This document shows positions 1 through 12,119 of a stretch of 64,000 nt of DNA, one piece after another; within the stretch, counting starts at the first letter, position 1; each line of letters starts with the position of its first letter. A program made the position numbers and the translations under genes. The stretch comes from Cordilura impudica. Taxonomy: Eukaryota > Arthropoda > Insecta > Diptera > Scathophagidae. The stretch spans positions 131,913,612 to 131,977,611 of the forward strand of contig OY821519.1 in the NCBI GenBank assembly GCA_963682025.1, written 5' to 3'. A model generated the notes under the pieces. The model was not told the DNA's origin. It searched no databases and worked only from the letters and a program-made list of their open reading frames with translations.

Positions 1-719
1 AATCAAATAATGCTTGCGAAAAAGGTTAAGATGAATAAAGTGTGTTCAGTATAATTCGATCTCACTCCTTTCTTTATAAGTGACTTTCCCACAAGTCAGT
101 TGGCTTGTCATTTGCCAAATGTCAGAGGTCATAATTTTATGATATTTAGGTTGGTAAAATATGTCTTAAATTGTGATATTTTTAAACATTTTCAAAACAT
201 ATATTTTGTTGCCGGTTGTGATTTTGTTGGTTCCCGAGTATGTTATAATGTCCTTTGACCTTTCCCAATGTGCGTGTAATTATAAAATATATCTCAATAC
301 CTTCTAAAGGAGACCTCGATTTGAATTATAGGTTAACAGGATTTGAAGATAATTATTTTAGACAACTTCTAGCATACTTCAAGATCTGGTAGAGCCTAAA
401 AATTTCTTAGTTAAGTAAGACAGAATATTCAGGCCAAAGTTTATGAAATTCAAAGACGGTGCTGTGTAAAAAGCTAATTTTCTTCGTGGATTTAAAGTAG
501 AAGTTTGGAAAAAAAACATAAACATAAGTGTAAGGGCCCCAGTTGGGAAATGTGGCCCGATTTACTATTGAAATTTAGATGAAACGTTTTCATAGATATC
601 GCAAGCATTATTTGATTTTTTTTTTCTTAAGTTATCTTTAAAATGATGAAATAGAAGTAAATTATTAAATATATGTTTCCAATGCCATTAGATACTATCA
701 GGAGAATTTGAACATTGAT
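1..719. other. AT-rich sequence, no gene seen
   Basis: I see no coding frame, RNA gene or terminal repeat here. The transposase relic that follows may have its 5' non-coding part in this stretch, but no inverted repeat was found to prove it. Confidence 0.4.
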
Positions 720-1290
720 AGGAAACATGGATCGGGAAGAAAGAAAGGTACACATGATATCTTTAAGGCCAAGAAAATAGGAAGCACATTGAAATGAGCT
801 CCCAAATTAACCTGTACAAAAACAGCCGGACTATTTGCTGCGAAAACTTGAAGCTAATTCAGGTTTGAAAACAGTTTCAGACAAAAAGTTCCAGACAGGA
901 ACGCTGAAAAAATAGAATCCAAAAATGGACGACGAAACGTACGTAGTGGCAGATTTTTGGCAGCTTCCGGATCAAAACTTTTATGTTGGTAGTGCTCAAG
1001 GAAATGTTGATGATAAGTTTAGTTCCCAAAAGCTGACGAAATTACCAAAAAAAAAGTTCCAATGTGAAGTTGCGGCAAAAGAGGCAAGTTATTTGCTATA
1101 ACTAACCCTTTAAATACCTTCCTTTCATAGGCCTACGAAATGTTTCTACATATTTTTGGCCCAATTTTGTATCCTATCACTACGACAAGAAAGCTCTTGG
1201 TGGTTTTTGTACCAAGTGGAGAGATATTGCGCTCTTGTAAAAGGGGAAGGTGTCCCAATACATGAAAGATTTGAAACAGAGATGGACTAC
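720..1290 (+). pseudogene. Tc1/mariner-type transposase relic
   Basis: Broken fragments of a DDE transposase read on the plus strand. Near 925 the frame reads MDDETYVVADFWQLPDQ, a form of the Tc1/mariner motif around the first catalytic aspartate (MDDETY), followed by a KLPKKKF segment. Further on (about 1216-1240) it reads VERYCALVK, resembling the IERYWA..K block that carries the last acidic catalytic residue. Several stops and frame changes separate the pieces, so no protein can be made. A mini-me copy begins about 65 bp downstream and may have cut off the 3' end. The superfamily is inferred from these motifs; the exact clade is not resolved. Confidence 0.6.
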
Positions 1291-1354
1291 CTCATGAAAT
1301 ACCTCATGAATTCCGAGCAAACGTCTTTAGAAAATAACAGAAAAAAATATTTTT

Positions 1355-1750
1355 TATACCCTATACCACTTGTAGTCAGGGTATAATGAGTTTGTGCTGA
1401 TGTTTGTAACTACCACAAATACCTCACCAAGACCCACCTTTCTTATACCGACCGATCGACTTTCTGAGTCGATTTAGCGATGTCCGTCTGTCTGTTTTTC
1501 AGTCCTACAAGTCAAAAAAATTAATATGTTTTGATGAAATTTGGTATATAAGCTTTTATCGCCCATAGGAAATCGGTGCATGTTCAGACCTAGTCCCTAA
1601 ATAAATTACCCCTATGAGATCGACCTTTATTGACATACAGATCCCGGAAAAGTTTTGTTTGTGTGTGTTTAATCAGTAGTCCAAAAATAAACCCTGTAGC
1701 ACAATTTTTAGCCATAGTTCCCATATAAAGCTGCTTCCCAATCTTGTTTG
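1355..1750 (-). mobile_element. mini-me/DINE-1-like repeat, truncated copy
   Basis: Partial copy in the GTCC orientation. It starts with the TATACCCTATACCACT..AGTCAGGGTATAATGA terminal stem, then ATTATACCGA-like sequence, a short GTCCGTCTGTCTG run and the conserved AAATTTGGTATATAAGC block. It is more diverged than the copies at 24-57 kb and lacks the palindromic end. Confidence 0.7.
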
Positions 1751-1793
1751 GAAACAATTGGTTGAAAAATGTGTCATATATAACACAAAAAAA

Positions 1794-2555
1794 AACAAGT
1801 AAGAAAATTATACCATGCGTTTAGAGATCATATCTCATAGGCCCAACTAACTGGACATAGAAAATAAGCATAAGCCAAATTTGAGTGGGATTTTTATTAA
1901 TTTTTTTGGTTGCAGATATGAAAAAGTTCATTTCGGATGCTATATCTATATGGGGACTAGGCCCAAAAATGGACCGATCCCGACTATGTTTGATAAAGTC
2001 TCTTGTATTTTCCAAAAATGTATACAAACAATATTTGAGGAGAACCAGTGCAATATTTTTGTTTTTTGATAGATTTAAGTGAAGATCGGGAAACAGCTCT
2101 ATATGGGGCCTATGACTAAGAATTTTCCTATAGGGAGTAATTTTGAACTACTGATTAATGGATGTAATAAACACATACAAACCCAATTTGACTGAGATCT
2201 ATATGATAATTTGGAACTTATGGCAATTTATGTCGATTTCATGGGGGTCATTTGTATGGGGGCTAGGTCTGAACATGGACCGATCCTCGCCAATTTCAAT
2301 AGCGTTCATCCTATGGCCGATAAAAGCTTATATACCAAATTTCAAATATATTCATATTTGCGACCTGCAGTTTGATTACAAGGTTTACATGGACACACAG
2401 ACGGACGGACGGACGGACATGGCTATTTCGACTTAAAAAGTGATTCTGAGTCGATCGGTATAATTAAAGATGGGTCTAGGACGAATATTTTTGGTTGTTA
2501 CAAACAGCAGCACAAAGTCATTATACCCAAACCACATAGTGGTATAGGGTATAAT
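1794..2555 (+). mobile_element. mini-me/DINE-1-like repeat copy
   Basis: Nearly full-length copy in the GGAC orientation, from ACAAGTAAGAAAATTATA to GGTATAGGGTATAAT. The palindrome present in most other copies is deleted at its left end. It has only four GGAC units (about 2401-2418). It lies head-to-head with the truncated copy at 1355-1750. Confidence 0.8.
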
Positions 2556-2559
2556 AAAA

Positions 2560-4225
2560 AAGGGACACTATACACACACAAAAAAAAAATCGCCAACCGA
2601 ATTGCTCTAAATTTTAACATCTGTATTTTCGATTGAATCCACAGAAATGAAATAGCAACTACCCATTTTTTATTATGATAAACTATTAACTCTTTAGGAA
2701 ACAGAATTGTAAGCGTAATCAATTCGCAATACGGTTATTGTTTCATCGCAATTCGGTTAGCAATAAATTCGGTAGCCACAAAGGATGAAAAGCGGCATTG
2801 TTTGCCATTAGCACGAATTCCTTAATTAGACCTTATCCAAATAATAAGGAAGATGTTGTGACATCAGGATTAAACCTGTTTCATGCTGTTACCAAAAAAG
2901 ATTCCTTGAAAGAATTGGTTTTCTAAATCATCTTATATGTAGTTATATTTCATTTTTAAAATTTATATAATCTGATGTGGAACTCGTTTTAGATTTTTTT
3001 AATCTAGGATGTTTGGCCATTAATTTGAGTGTTCTATGATAAAAACACTATTAAAGTTATATATAATTCATAATGCACTCCGGTACAACTTCACAGCTGA
3101 TTACATTTAACTTAAAGATCTGAAAAAACATGTTCAAAATTTTATAGTCTAAAAAATTACAAGTTACTAAAAAAAAGGAAGTACAACTCATTAAATGAAG
3201 TATTACACTCATTTATGCCTACAAACTATCTAAAAACACGTCGTAATCCATATGTTTATATCTTTATGTGTATTACGTACTTGACACTCGTAAAGTGAAA
3301 AGAAAATAATAAAATTTTTCCGAAGACAAGAGTAAAAACCTAAAAATAAAAATTTATATCTTCATGACACTGAGAAACGACGAACGAATCATACAAACAT
3401 AACAATAATAAAATAGTGCTAAAAACATAACAGAAAGAAAATACACATCCATATGTATATTTTTCTAATTATAAACTAAACATAGAATAACAACAACAAC
3501 ATAATTCACGCATAAATACGTAGGAAGAGATATTGTTTGTATGTTGTTGTTGAGTTGATGTTTGTTAAATCCCGTCATAAAATAAGGAATTTCCTTCAGA
3601 TACAAATAATACGAGCAGGGAGGAAGTGTTGAAGAGAATAAGGGGAGAGAGAGAGAGAGAGAGACACACAGCACCATTTTTTATGAAGCATTACTGTACG
3701 CGCAGAATAAAGCTAAATTATGAAGATCAAAGTGCAATTTATGGCTGGATATTTGCTGATATGTTGAAGTTGTAAATATATACATATGTTTATGTGTGAG
3801 TGTTTCTTGCATATGAATTTGGTATTTAGAATTTAAAAAAGCGACTACTTTTACTATGACTCACCCTTCTAATGAATGTTCATGTTAACGAGGCTCGTTT
3901 GTTAATTATTTAGCCTGCTAGCGCCACTAATCATCATCAAAGTTCACTATTACTAACTCCACTTTAAAATTCTGCAAAAAGGATGGAGTTACTTACGTAT
4001 TGTATCCAACTGGCGATCGCAAATAGGGGTAGTACTCACTTAGAGAAATACAGTTAATTCTGATGTTTAAAGATTTCCTTAATTAAATCTTGGATAATTA
4101 TAATATATTAAAATTTATTTTGGAACTCACTCAACTCTTTTTTAAAATTCGTTCGAGATATTTAATTTTGTTGCTACGTCTTCTTTTAGACATTTTATGA
4201 GACCAAAATCGTTAAATAAGAAAAA
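2560..4225. other. AT-rich spacer with a GA microsatellite
   Basis: No gene or recognisable element was found, apart from a (GA)n run at about 3643-3664. Confidence 0.4.
3643..3664. repeat. (GA)n microsatellite
   Basis: An uninterrupted run of about eleven GA dinucleotides is seen directly. Confidence 0.9.
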
Positions 4226-4300
4226 CTAGCAGAACCCAGCGCTTGCAATTCGAGTGCAAATTCTAGGAAATTTAATTTTTCATTCAATTTTTTTACTTCA
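4226..4300 (-). mobile_element. Helitron-like 3' terminus (minus strand)
   Basis: On the minus strand this reads CCTAGAATTTGCACTCGAAT, then a degraded hairpin arm, GCTGGGTTCTG and a terminal CTAG followed by T. It matches the 3' ends at 14257-14288, 23425-23461 and 34752-34783. In those copies a CTCGAA..TTCGAG hairpin lies about 10 nt before CTAG, the usual Helitron 3' design. The other end was not found. Confidence 0.45.
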
Positions 4301-5287
4301 ATGTTCTTAATCTATCACCCCTGTTCTTGAAACCACTATCAAAAAAACTCGTAAATGAAAAAATTTTTAAATTTACTAGTTTTTTGCTGTTCTATGATTT
4401 CAATAAGAATATTTTTTCTTGTTTTAATTCACATGGAAAAGGTTTTGTGAAATCAAAACAAATGCCCTTTTTTCTACTACACAGGTCTTAAGAGATAAAA
4501 AAACAATTGATATTTAAATTCTAACATGTTTTTTATTGAACCTTGGCATTATTTTAAAAAATTACACATTGATTTTATGAAAAAAAAAACTATTTTAAAA
4601 AACGTCTACATTTTGCGTTGATTTAAAAAAAAAAACTCGTAATCAGTAATGTCAATGTTAATAAAACACACTTTTGGAGATGATGTTGTTCTATAACTAT
4701 AATAAAAACTTTTTATTTGCACAATCCATTTTCCATTATAATTTTTTCAATTATAACATAGATTCTTTATTTACTAATTATTACGAATAAAGGAACTTCA
4801 AATAATATTTCACTCAAATCACATATTTCTATTTTTTTTTCCATATGACTGCCACAACTTTGTTTATGTTCGAAACAGTAGTGCTGCCAGTCAAATCCAA
4901 TTTATTTGAATTTCGAATTTTCTTTGGTGATGCCTAACTTATTTCAAAAAGAGAAGTCATTCTTAATTGAATGAAATTGAAGAACAAAAACAATAAAATG
5001 AGCAAGTGTTATTTTAAAAGAAAATATTTTTTTTTTTTCTTTATAATCTTAAGGAAAAACATGCAAAAATTACTTAGGTTTTTTTGCGAAAGTGACTAAA
5101 GAACCATATGGCACCTCGGTTTCTAGATAACATATGGTTCTGAAGCTAAACCTTATGTTTCATGTCATTTGGCAATAAAAAATAAGATTTCGAAAAATAC
5201 TTCGAAAATATAAAATTTGTGTTTTCAAGAAACCCAAAATTTCAATTTCATGTTATTTCAAATTCATTCTTATTCAGTTAGTATTTA
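4301..5287. other. AT-rich spacer, nothing recognised
   Basis: Poly-A/poly-T tracts dominate. Part of this may belong to the Helitron-like element ending at 4226 or to the transposase relic at 5288, but no boundary is visible. Confidence 0.35.
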
Positions 5288-5684
5288 TTGAGGGTAATAT
5301 GGATCACTATCAGTACAAATCTATTTTGGGACAAGATTTAAAGCCATCGGTTGATATTTTAAAACTTGGTCAGTGTTGGATTTTTTGACAAGATAATGTT
5401 CCGAAGCACACGGATCAAATTGTCAACGATTGGTTGCTCTACCAAGCCCCACGACACCTTTACACACCACTTCAAAGCCCAGACTTAAAAATTATTGAGC
5501 ACGTGTGGGAGATTTTACAACGAAAAATCCGTAAAAACCATGTTACTAGTGCCCCAATGCGGAAAGAGAAGCTTCAAGAAGAATAGCAAAACATTACGTC
5601 CGCAGAACTCGACAATTTAGTTGCTTCGCTTCCTAGACGTTTACAAGCAGTTCTAAATACCTGTGGTGGGCCAACGAACCATTG
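5288..5684 (+). pseudogene. Tc1-like transposase relic (C-terminal half)
   Basis: The translation includes QDNVPKHTDQIVNDWL, the Tc1 block around the second catalytic aspartate, and PLQSPDLKIIEHVWEILQ, the block carrying the catalytic glutamate. The C-terminal tail SLPRRLQAVLNTCGGPTNH ends at a stop near 5684. Two in-frame stops (one just before QDN, one after KLQEE) break the frame, and the N-terminal half is missing. The known Tc1 role is cut-and-paste DNA transposition into TA sites. Here it is a dead fragment. Confidence 0.75.
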
Positions 5685-5689
5685 ATTTT

Positions 5690-6479
5690 AATAACTTTTA
5701 ATACTTGAAGAGAGTATTGTATGTAGACTTTTGTCAATCAATTTTTATAATTTCTTGTGATTAGAAGTTTAAGTTCATAATAAATTTCGATTTTTTGTGT
5801 TATGTTTATTAAGAGAAATATATCTGAAATAAAACAGTATCATTGCTTCTCTTCATTATGATTTTAAAAGGCCCATGTTGCGAAAATTATGGTCACGCGT
5901 AGACTTTTGTCGGCCACATGTGTGCAAAATAAGGAACAAAAATGCAAAATTAAAGTTGACCAATATAAAAATGTTACATACTTTCAAAGTATTTTTGAAT
6001 ATTACTTATGTATATGGGTTGTTCTATTTATAATCAATGAAGAAAATAAGCTCTTTCCGGCGTAACCTCTTTGATAAAATTTTGCATGAATGTTCTTACT
6101 TACTAAACCAAGAAATCTAACACTCCCTGCAATATGGCGGAGCGAAATGTGAAAAATTTATTTTTAAAAAATCAATAAACCAGTCTAGAAGAACTACTTC
6201 AAAACTTAACTTTTAAATCTAATCAAAGTGTTAATTTAAAGGTAATAAGACATCCTTTACAATGCCAAACAAACATCATGTTCACATGATCAAAACTTTG
6301 TGATATAATATCTTAAAACGTGTTATTTTTAAAATTTTGAGTTTTTATTATTACTGAGATAAAAATAAAACTTAAGTCAAATAATGAAAAATTTATTTGG
6401 AATAAAGCTTCAACAACTAAAAGTTAATTTTATTATTTAGAAAGTGTAAAATGAAAATTTAAAATTTTCTTTTTTGTAC
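5690..6479. other. AT-rich spacer
   Basis: This probably holds the 3' non-coding part of the Tc1 relic. Two GTAGACTTTTGTC-like strings occur (about 5723 and 5898) but no full inverted repeat could be paired. No gene is seen. Confidence 0.35.
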
Positions 6480-6830
6480 TGCATTTTTATGCCATCCACA
6501 CCACTGTGCAGACGGTATATATCAGTTTGTCACACCCTTTGTAACGCATTGAAATATGCATTTGCGAGATTCTTATAACAACTCGAGTCGATATAGCGAT
6601 GTCCGTCTGTCCGTCCATACCTCTGTCCATCTGCCAGTCTCTCCGTCCGTCTGTTGAAATCACGCTCATTCACAAAATAAACCATTTACCTAAGTAAACT
6701 TACAATAATATTGTTTGTCATTATTTCAAGCAGGTTGGTATTTAAAATAGGGTAAATCGGTCATAATTTTCCAAGATATGACCTTAGATATGGAGATACC
6801 TCTAAAAAAATGCTAGAAATTCAGTGTGTT
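6480..6830 (-). mobile_element. decayed (GTCY)n mini-me-type repeat
   Basis: Contains ACTCGAGTCGATATAGCGATGTCCGTCTGTCCGTCC-type sequence, the diagnostic core plus GTCY run of mini-me elements, after a decayed terminal stem (about 6481-6515). It belongs to a different, older subfamily from the 0.8-kb copies elsewhere in the window. Confidence 0.55.
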
Positions 6831-7342
6831 TGTTTCAATAATTTAGTACCAAGTTTATCAAACTGCTTACTTTTTAAAATATTTTATTTACATTCGTTAT
6901 AAATAGCGCAATAAGTCTAGATATTAATGTAAACATAAAACCCAGATGGAGGGTATCATTTGATCACATCCGATCAAATTACAGAGTCCATTATTGACTT
7001 TGCTCATGCATGGATTTTTTTTAACAAAATCTGGCAGTGCAACCCTGGCAATGTGTTAAAATTGATTCGGTTTTTTTAAATTTTTCCCAGAAAGGATTGA
7101 TTCATAAAATTCACTTTTCAAATTTGAATTTAATTTTTTTGTATTTACCATTCTTGAAAAACATCTCCTATCAATGCTACTCATTGACCTTTTGTCGGTA
7201 TTGAATTCACTCATTATGCAATTCATTCACTTGATTGATTATATTTCTCTTCAATTAAATCTATTACAATTTGAATTATCACAATTTTTCCTGGAATATG
7301 ATTTCATTGAAGAGATTAATAATTCGATCAGAAATTAATTAA

Positions 7343-7821
7343 CCCTTTTATACCCGATGTTACCTATAGGCAACATTGAATATTTTAGCTTATAAGTCCC
7401 GTAATTTTTATTTTTTTCTCCTACGGTTTTTTCCTCAGAGTAGCTTGATATATTTTGCAAGCCTATATTTTATTGTCAATATTGATAGAGAACATTTGAG
7501 AGCTAATCTTATTTGATTTCACATGTAAAATCGTTTTGTGCTAAAAGTGAGTTTAGAAATAATAAAAAAAAAAGTAATAAAGATATTTAAAAGTTTAAAT
7601 TTAAAGGTAAGAAAATTAGAGAAAAAAATTAAAAAATACTTTTAGATGGTTGTCAGTCATTTTTCAAACACAATATTGCCTATAGGCAAGTTTTCATATC
7701 GGCTAAACCAGGATACATAGGACTTTGAAATTGATATCAATTCATATTTAGGTATAAACTAACAACTACATAAACTTGAAAAATGTTTAACCACGCCCCA
7801 ATTAATTCGGGCATGAAAGGG
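7343..7821. mobile_element. piggyBac-type MITE, 479 bp
   Basis: The left end CCCTTTTATACCCGA and the right end TCGGGCATGAAAGGG are inverted repeats (two mismatches in about 15) and sit between two TTAA tetranucleotides (7339-7342 and 7822-7825). TTAA target sites and CCCTTT-like ends are characteristic of piggyBac transposons. There is no coding capacity, so it would depend on a transposase elsewhere. The palindromic motif CCTATAGG occurs once near each side in inverted context. Confidence 0.75.
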
Positions 7822-7825
7822 TTAA

Positions 7826-8207
7826 GTTTTGAAAATCATTCTATTTAATAACACGCTTTGAGAATTAAGAGAATGGTTTAAAAGAATGTTAAAATAAAAT
7901 CATTTAATGCTGAAATCAATTTTTCATAAATTAGTTCTAAATTGAATGAATTTTTTTAAAGCTCTGTTGTAAGGAAATTCATTTGTTGAGCTAAATTTAT
8001 ATTAGGAAACGACTTCCTTAGAAATCCATCCAAAACTTTAATGACCAATATTATTATTAATCCTTTGTTGTCCATTATTTCTGATTTAATCCCAGTTAAT
8101 AGCAATAGGTATTAAATACTGTAAGGAGTTTTAATTTTAAATAGTTTTTAATTCTGAGAATTTTATCTCATTTTTAAATATTGAAATTAGATTCCTTTGC
8201 GATCAAG
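7826..8207. other. AT-rich spacer
   Basis: No feature recognised. Confidence 0.35.
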
Positions 8208-8459
8208 ATGTTTCAGTTTGTGTTGTTTCTATTTATCTTGATTAGTATCACTAATTACCAAACCACCTACGTATTATCTGGATATTCTATACTAAAAGCA
8301 ACCGTAGAGGATTTTCTACAACTATGTACGAGTATTTGTTGCATTGTCGTCTACCTAACTTTTTCACATACAACAAGTACGAATATCCTTAATTTATGTG
8401 AAAAACCACCACTACAAAAATCGCAAACACATTTATACTTCAAGGTAAACAAAAGGTAA
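8208..8459 (+). CDS. small unrecognised ORF, hydrophobic N-terminus
   Basis: An ATG at 8208 opens 83 codons ending in a stop at 8457-8459. The first ~20 residues (MFQFVLFLFILISI...) form a hydrophobic stretch like a signal peptide or membrane anchor. A second hydrophobic patch (ICCIVVYLTF) lies mid-protein. Codon use is less A/T-monotonous than in the surroundings, which hints at real coding, perhaps one exon. I recognise no family, and it may be a chance ORF. Confidence 0.15.
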   Translation: MFQFVLFLFILISITNYQTTYVLSGYSILKATVEDFLQLCTSICCIVVYLTFSHTTSTNILNLCEKPPLQKSQTHLYFKVNKR

Positions 8460-9156
8460 ACAAGAATTTGTTAAAATTTTAGTGATACATAAAAGAGCGG
8501 AAGAGAAAGAGAATTACTTTAAACTAAACTATTAAACGTCACAAAAAAACATAAAATTATGGAATTGTAAGTGTAGGTTAACAGTTTTTTTTATATACAA
8601 ACAATATGCAGCCATGTACATACATAGAAATAGATTATTAACTATACTAAAAAGATATTTCAACTTTTAATTATAATTATTACTAGCTGACCCGGCAAAC
8701 GTTGTTTTGCCATATATCTTATTTCTAGCAAATATTTTTGTTGTTAATTAAAAAATAACGAATGTATTGTAAGTGTATGGGGATGCGATCTTTTACAGAA
8801 AGAGGAATGAAGCGCTGTAGTCCATGATCGCCGATGAAAATAAAAATACATCAACCATTTATTTTCCCAATACAATGTATTTCTTCAACGCAAAGATCAT
8901 TGAAGTAAAAAATTTTAAAAAAAATTTTATTTTTTTATTTGTATTTTATTTATTTATTTGATAAAATTGATACCCCCTGTAAGTCGTAGCCAAGCACGAC
9001 AGGGAACACTATAGTTTTTTGTATGGGAGGTACCACGCCCACTAACCCAATCCGCCCATTTTTGGTCCGACTACTTACATTAACAACCAATTGACGTGCA
9101 GAATGTTTCAAGACTCTCGTCATCATAGTACTCTAGATATATAATGATATGTATTT

Positions 9157-10690
9157 ACTAGGGTATTCAAACGATTAATCTTTAATCGATTAATCGAACA
9201 ATTTTTTCAAATAATTGTTCGAACAATTTAAAATAGTCAAATTTCGAATAACGAATAATTCGAATAATATCATACGATTAACCGATTAATCGAATTTAAA
9301 AGAATTACTCTGTCTATTAAAATAAATTTTTTTTTTTGTATTTTCTTGCAGTGTAAAAGTATGAAACCAGTACTATGTAAACCCTAATTACCACAAGAAT
9401 TGTTAAGTGAGATCTCTGTATTTATATTGATAACATCATTTTCGAACACTTTTCTTATAACCAGCTGTTTTTTATTGTTAACATTTGAAGAAAACGTTTA
9501 TTTAATTTGGAAAAAGCAGAAGAAATTGAATTGAATTCTTTAAAATACTTAATAAATTTTATATTTTCGTGATATTTACGTATTTAAACGTAATTTTAAA
9601 GGTAAAATTGTAATATTATTAATTTTGTAAATATGTTAAATAAAAATTCTAAAATATTACAGGTGCAAATACTTCTTAAATATGAGCTATGTATGAAAGT
9701 ATTTTTCAAAAGATCCAAAAAATAAAAATTTAGTCAAATGCAAAAAATGCCCAGACTTTTAAACAAAGAGGTTCAACCACGTCTTCACTTATATACCACT
9801 TACGTAAGGGACATAAAATTAAATTTGAAGATGAGTCGGCTATAAAAGAAGATGAGACTCCAACAACTTCTCAGGGCTCAGTGGCTGGCTCCATAGACAA
9901 ATTCATTGTAAAACCATCACTATTGTCCTCGGAAGAAATAATATGCCGATGTGTAGCCGAGGATGGAATGTCGGTGAGGAGCTTTAAGCAATCAAAGGTT
10001 ATTATTGCTTATTTAAAATCCAAAGGCTACAAATGCCACACAGCGAAGCTAATATTTGGAGCCACATTGATAATTTTTATTTTAAAAAGAAGGATGAATT
10101 AGTTGCCGATATCCGACAAACAAAAGAAAACAATGGAAGGTTCTCAATAATAGTCGATGAGTGGACAGACATTTCACACTACAAATACTTAAACATAACC
10201 TTGCGTAATTATGATGATAAAAATAGTTCATATAAAATTATCAATTTGGGCCTTAAAGAAATTAATAAAAAAGGCAATGCTGCAAATATTTGTTTTGAAA
10301 TAAAGGACAAATTAGAAGAATTTGGCATTAATTTAAATAAAGACATCGTGTGCTCCACTCATGATGGAGCAGCCGTGATGAAAAAGTACGGCGACAACAT
10401 ATTAGCAGAATCACAGCTGAGCATTAACAATTGTATACACTTATCTGTTGTTGATACAATTTATGCCAGAAAAAAAATAAACATTTCAAGATGAAAGACG
10501 AGTAGAAATCGAGATAGAAAATGAACATAAAGATTCTGAGGTGTATGTAGATGATGATGATGACGACGAAACTGATCATGATATTTATGGTTTTGAAATA
10601 GACGATCAGTTACAACTTAAAGATGGTATTTATTATGCTCTCCATCGCCTTTGAGAGCGCAGAGCAGATTATAATTGGATGTTAATTATC
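9157..10690 (+). pseudogene. hAT transposase relic with BED finger
   Basis: A hAT-like left terminus (CTAGGGTATTCAAACGATTA) starts at about 9157. A BED zinc finger follows, split by a frameshift: VKCKKCPD near 9740, then GSTTSSLIYHLRKGH near 9780. After that come SIDKFIVKPS and the RNase-H-like core: FSIIVDEWTDISHYKYLNI with the first catalytic Asp, STHDGAAVMKKYG with the second, and NNCIHLSVVDTIY. The frame breaks at about 10490. A D/E-rich segment (near 10540-10600) follows, but the insertion domain with the catalytic Glu and the C-terminal dimerisation domain are missing. No matching right terminus was found. It is non-functional. Confidence 0.7.
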
Positions 10691-10867
10691 AGGGTTATTA
10701 GCCTCACCCTTTTAAGGAATTGGTTGGACATTGGTAACCTTTCAGCAAGAAGGAAAGGCTCCCGCACGCTACAAAAGGCTGAAAGGGTTGACTAATGGAC
10801 TAGTTAGCGTCAGCACCAGTGCTGGTGTACCATCCGGCCCCGGAAACTTATTTACGTTTTATCAAAA

Positions 10868-11690
10868 ATGGGTAAAAAAACAGAAGGAAACCACCGAATC
10901 TCAGCCCGAAAATTATTTTATATTTGCGCAATCAAGGTAAATCTTATGCTGAGATAGGAGAAATTATGGATAGAAGTGGCTACACCATTCGGAGCATCGT
11001 GCAGCCTTCCTAGGGAGCCTCAACATTTGCAAAAGATACCAGATAATTAAAAAATTCAAACTGAGTCCCAAAATATCCTCAACACAGATCGCTGTGAAAA
11101 GTTTTACATGATGTGTTGCTAGACGTAAGCATATTCCAAAGAGTATTTACAAAAGGCAAATGATTTTTTGGACCAAGTGTTATTCTCGGATGAAAGCAAG
11201 TTTAATATCTTTCGCTCTGATGGCCGCCAAACGGTGTGGAGAAAACCCAATACGGAGTTAGAAAAACGAAACCATGCTTCAACTGTAAAACATCGTGGTG
11301 GAGGAGTGATTGCGTGTGGATGTATGTCCGCTGCTTGGGTGGTATTCATAGATATATATGAATATACTAAAAGAAAACCTCGAGAAAAGTGCCGAAAAGT
11401 TGACTTTACCAGCCTCGTTCACTTTCCAACATGATAATTACCCGAAGCATTCGTCTCATGCTGTGCGTATGTGGCTTGCATACAATGCTTCACATGTTCT
11501 ACCACATCCGCCACAATCGCCAGATCTCAATACGATATAACATTAAGGGGAAGAGTTGGATAGACATGTGAAAAAGTGGGCCATAACGAAAATGGATGAA
11601 CTGAAGCGGACACTGATTGAAGAATGGCAAAATATTGGGACAGAGGGCACGAAAAAATTGGTGAATCCTATGCCAAAACGACTGGAGGTA
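10868..11690 (+). pseudogene. Tc1-like transposase relic, catalytic Glu codon now a stop
   Basis: ATG at 10868 begins a Tc1 N-terminus. After a frameshift, QGKSYAEIGEIMDRSGYTIR is the second helix-turn-helix. Downstream are VLFSDESKFNIF (first catalytic Asp), then VKHRGGGVIACGCMSA, then TFQHDNYPKHSS (second Asp) and HPPQSPDLNTI. The family continues NPIEHLWEELD here. In this copy the Glu codon is TAA (11538-11540), with another stop two codons later, and then EELDRHVKKW resumes. A SINE replaces or interrupts the 3' end near 11685. Confidence 0.8.
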
Positions 11691-11895
11691 GGTGAGTAGG
11701 TAGCGTGCTCGCCTATCATGCGGGGGTCGTGGGTTCGATTCCCACCAGAGGCTTTGGTCTGTCGCTGCAAAAAAAAAAAAAATAAAAATGAACTACTCCC
11801 TCTTTCCTCCTTAACCTATTTTCCTAAGTCAACACAATGCACTGCATCTGTAGGGGGCATCCCCTGAGTGTTGATTAATTAAAAAAAAGAAAAAA
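11684..11895 (+). mobile_element. tRNA-derived SINE
   Basis: A tRNA-like head has an A-box-like segment (TAGGTGAGTAGG, 11689-11700), an anticodon-arm-like stem CTCGC/GCGGG around CTATCAT, and a perfect B box GGTTCGATTCC (11732-11742) in a GTGGG/CCCAC stem. An A-run, a pyrimidine-rich body and a second A-rich tail follow. The T-arm and box spacing fit RNA polymerase III promoters. The 5' acceptor arm does not pair, so it is not a tRNA gene. It lies in the 3' part of the Tc1 relic. Confidence 0.75.
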
Positions 11896-12119
11896 CAAAA
11901 TTCAAAAAACAATATTTTTTAGTTTTTAATGAAGTGTGACATTAATTTTGTTTAGTGAGATTTGGTATTTTTTTTTATTAATATAATAAATATTTTTAAA
12001 TGAAACAAAATTAATTTTGTTGATAAATTATTATTCTATCTAGTAAAAATATTTGTTTATTAAAAATCGCTTCAATGAGGCTATTAAATCCATCATGAAG
12101 TTGTCAGTGCTTACTGTGC

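Noticed and set aside
11684..11770. Possible tRNA gene with B box and anticodon-like loop
   Set aside because: The acceptor stem does not pair, the head is followed by a SINE-type body and A tail, and it sits inside a transposon relic.
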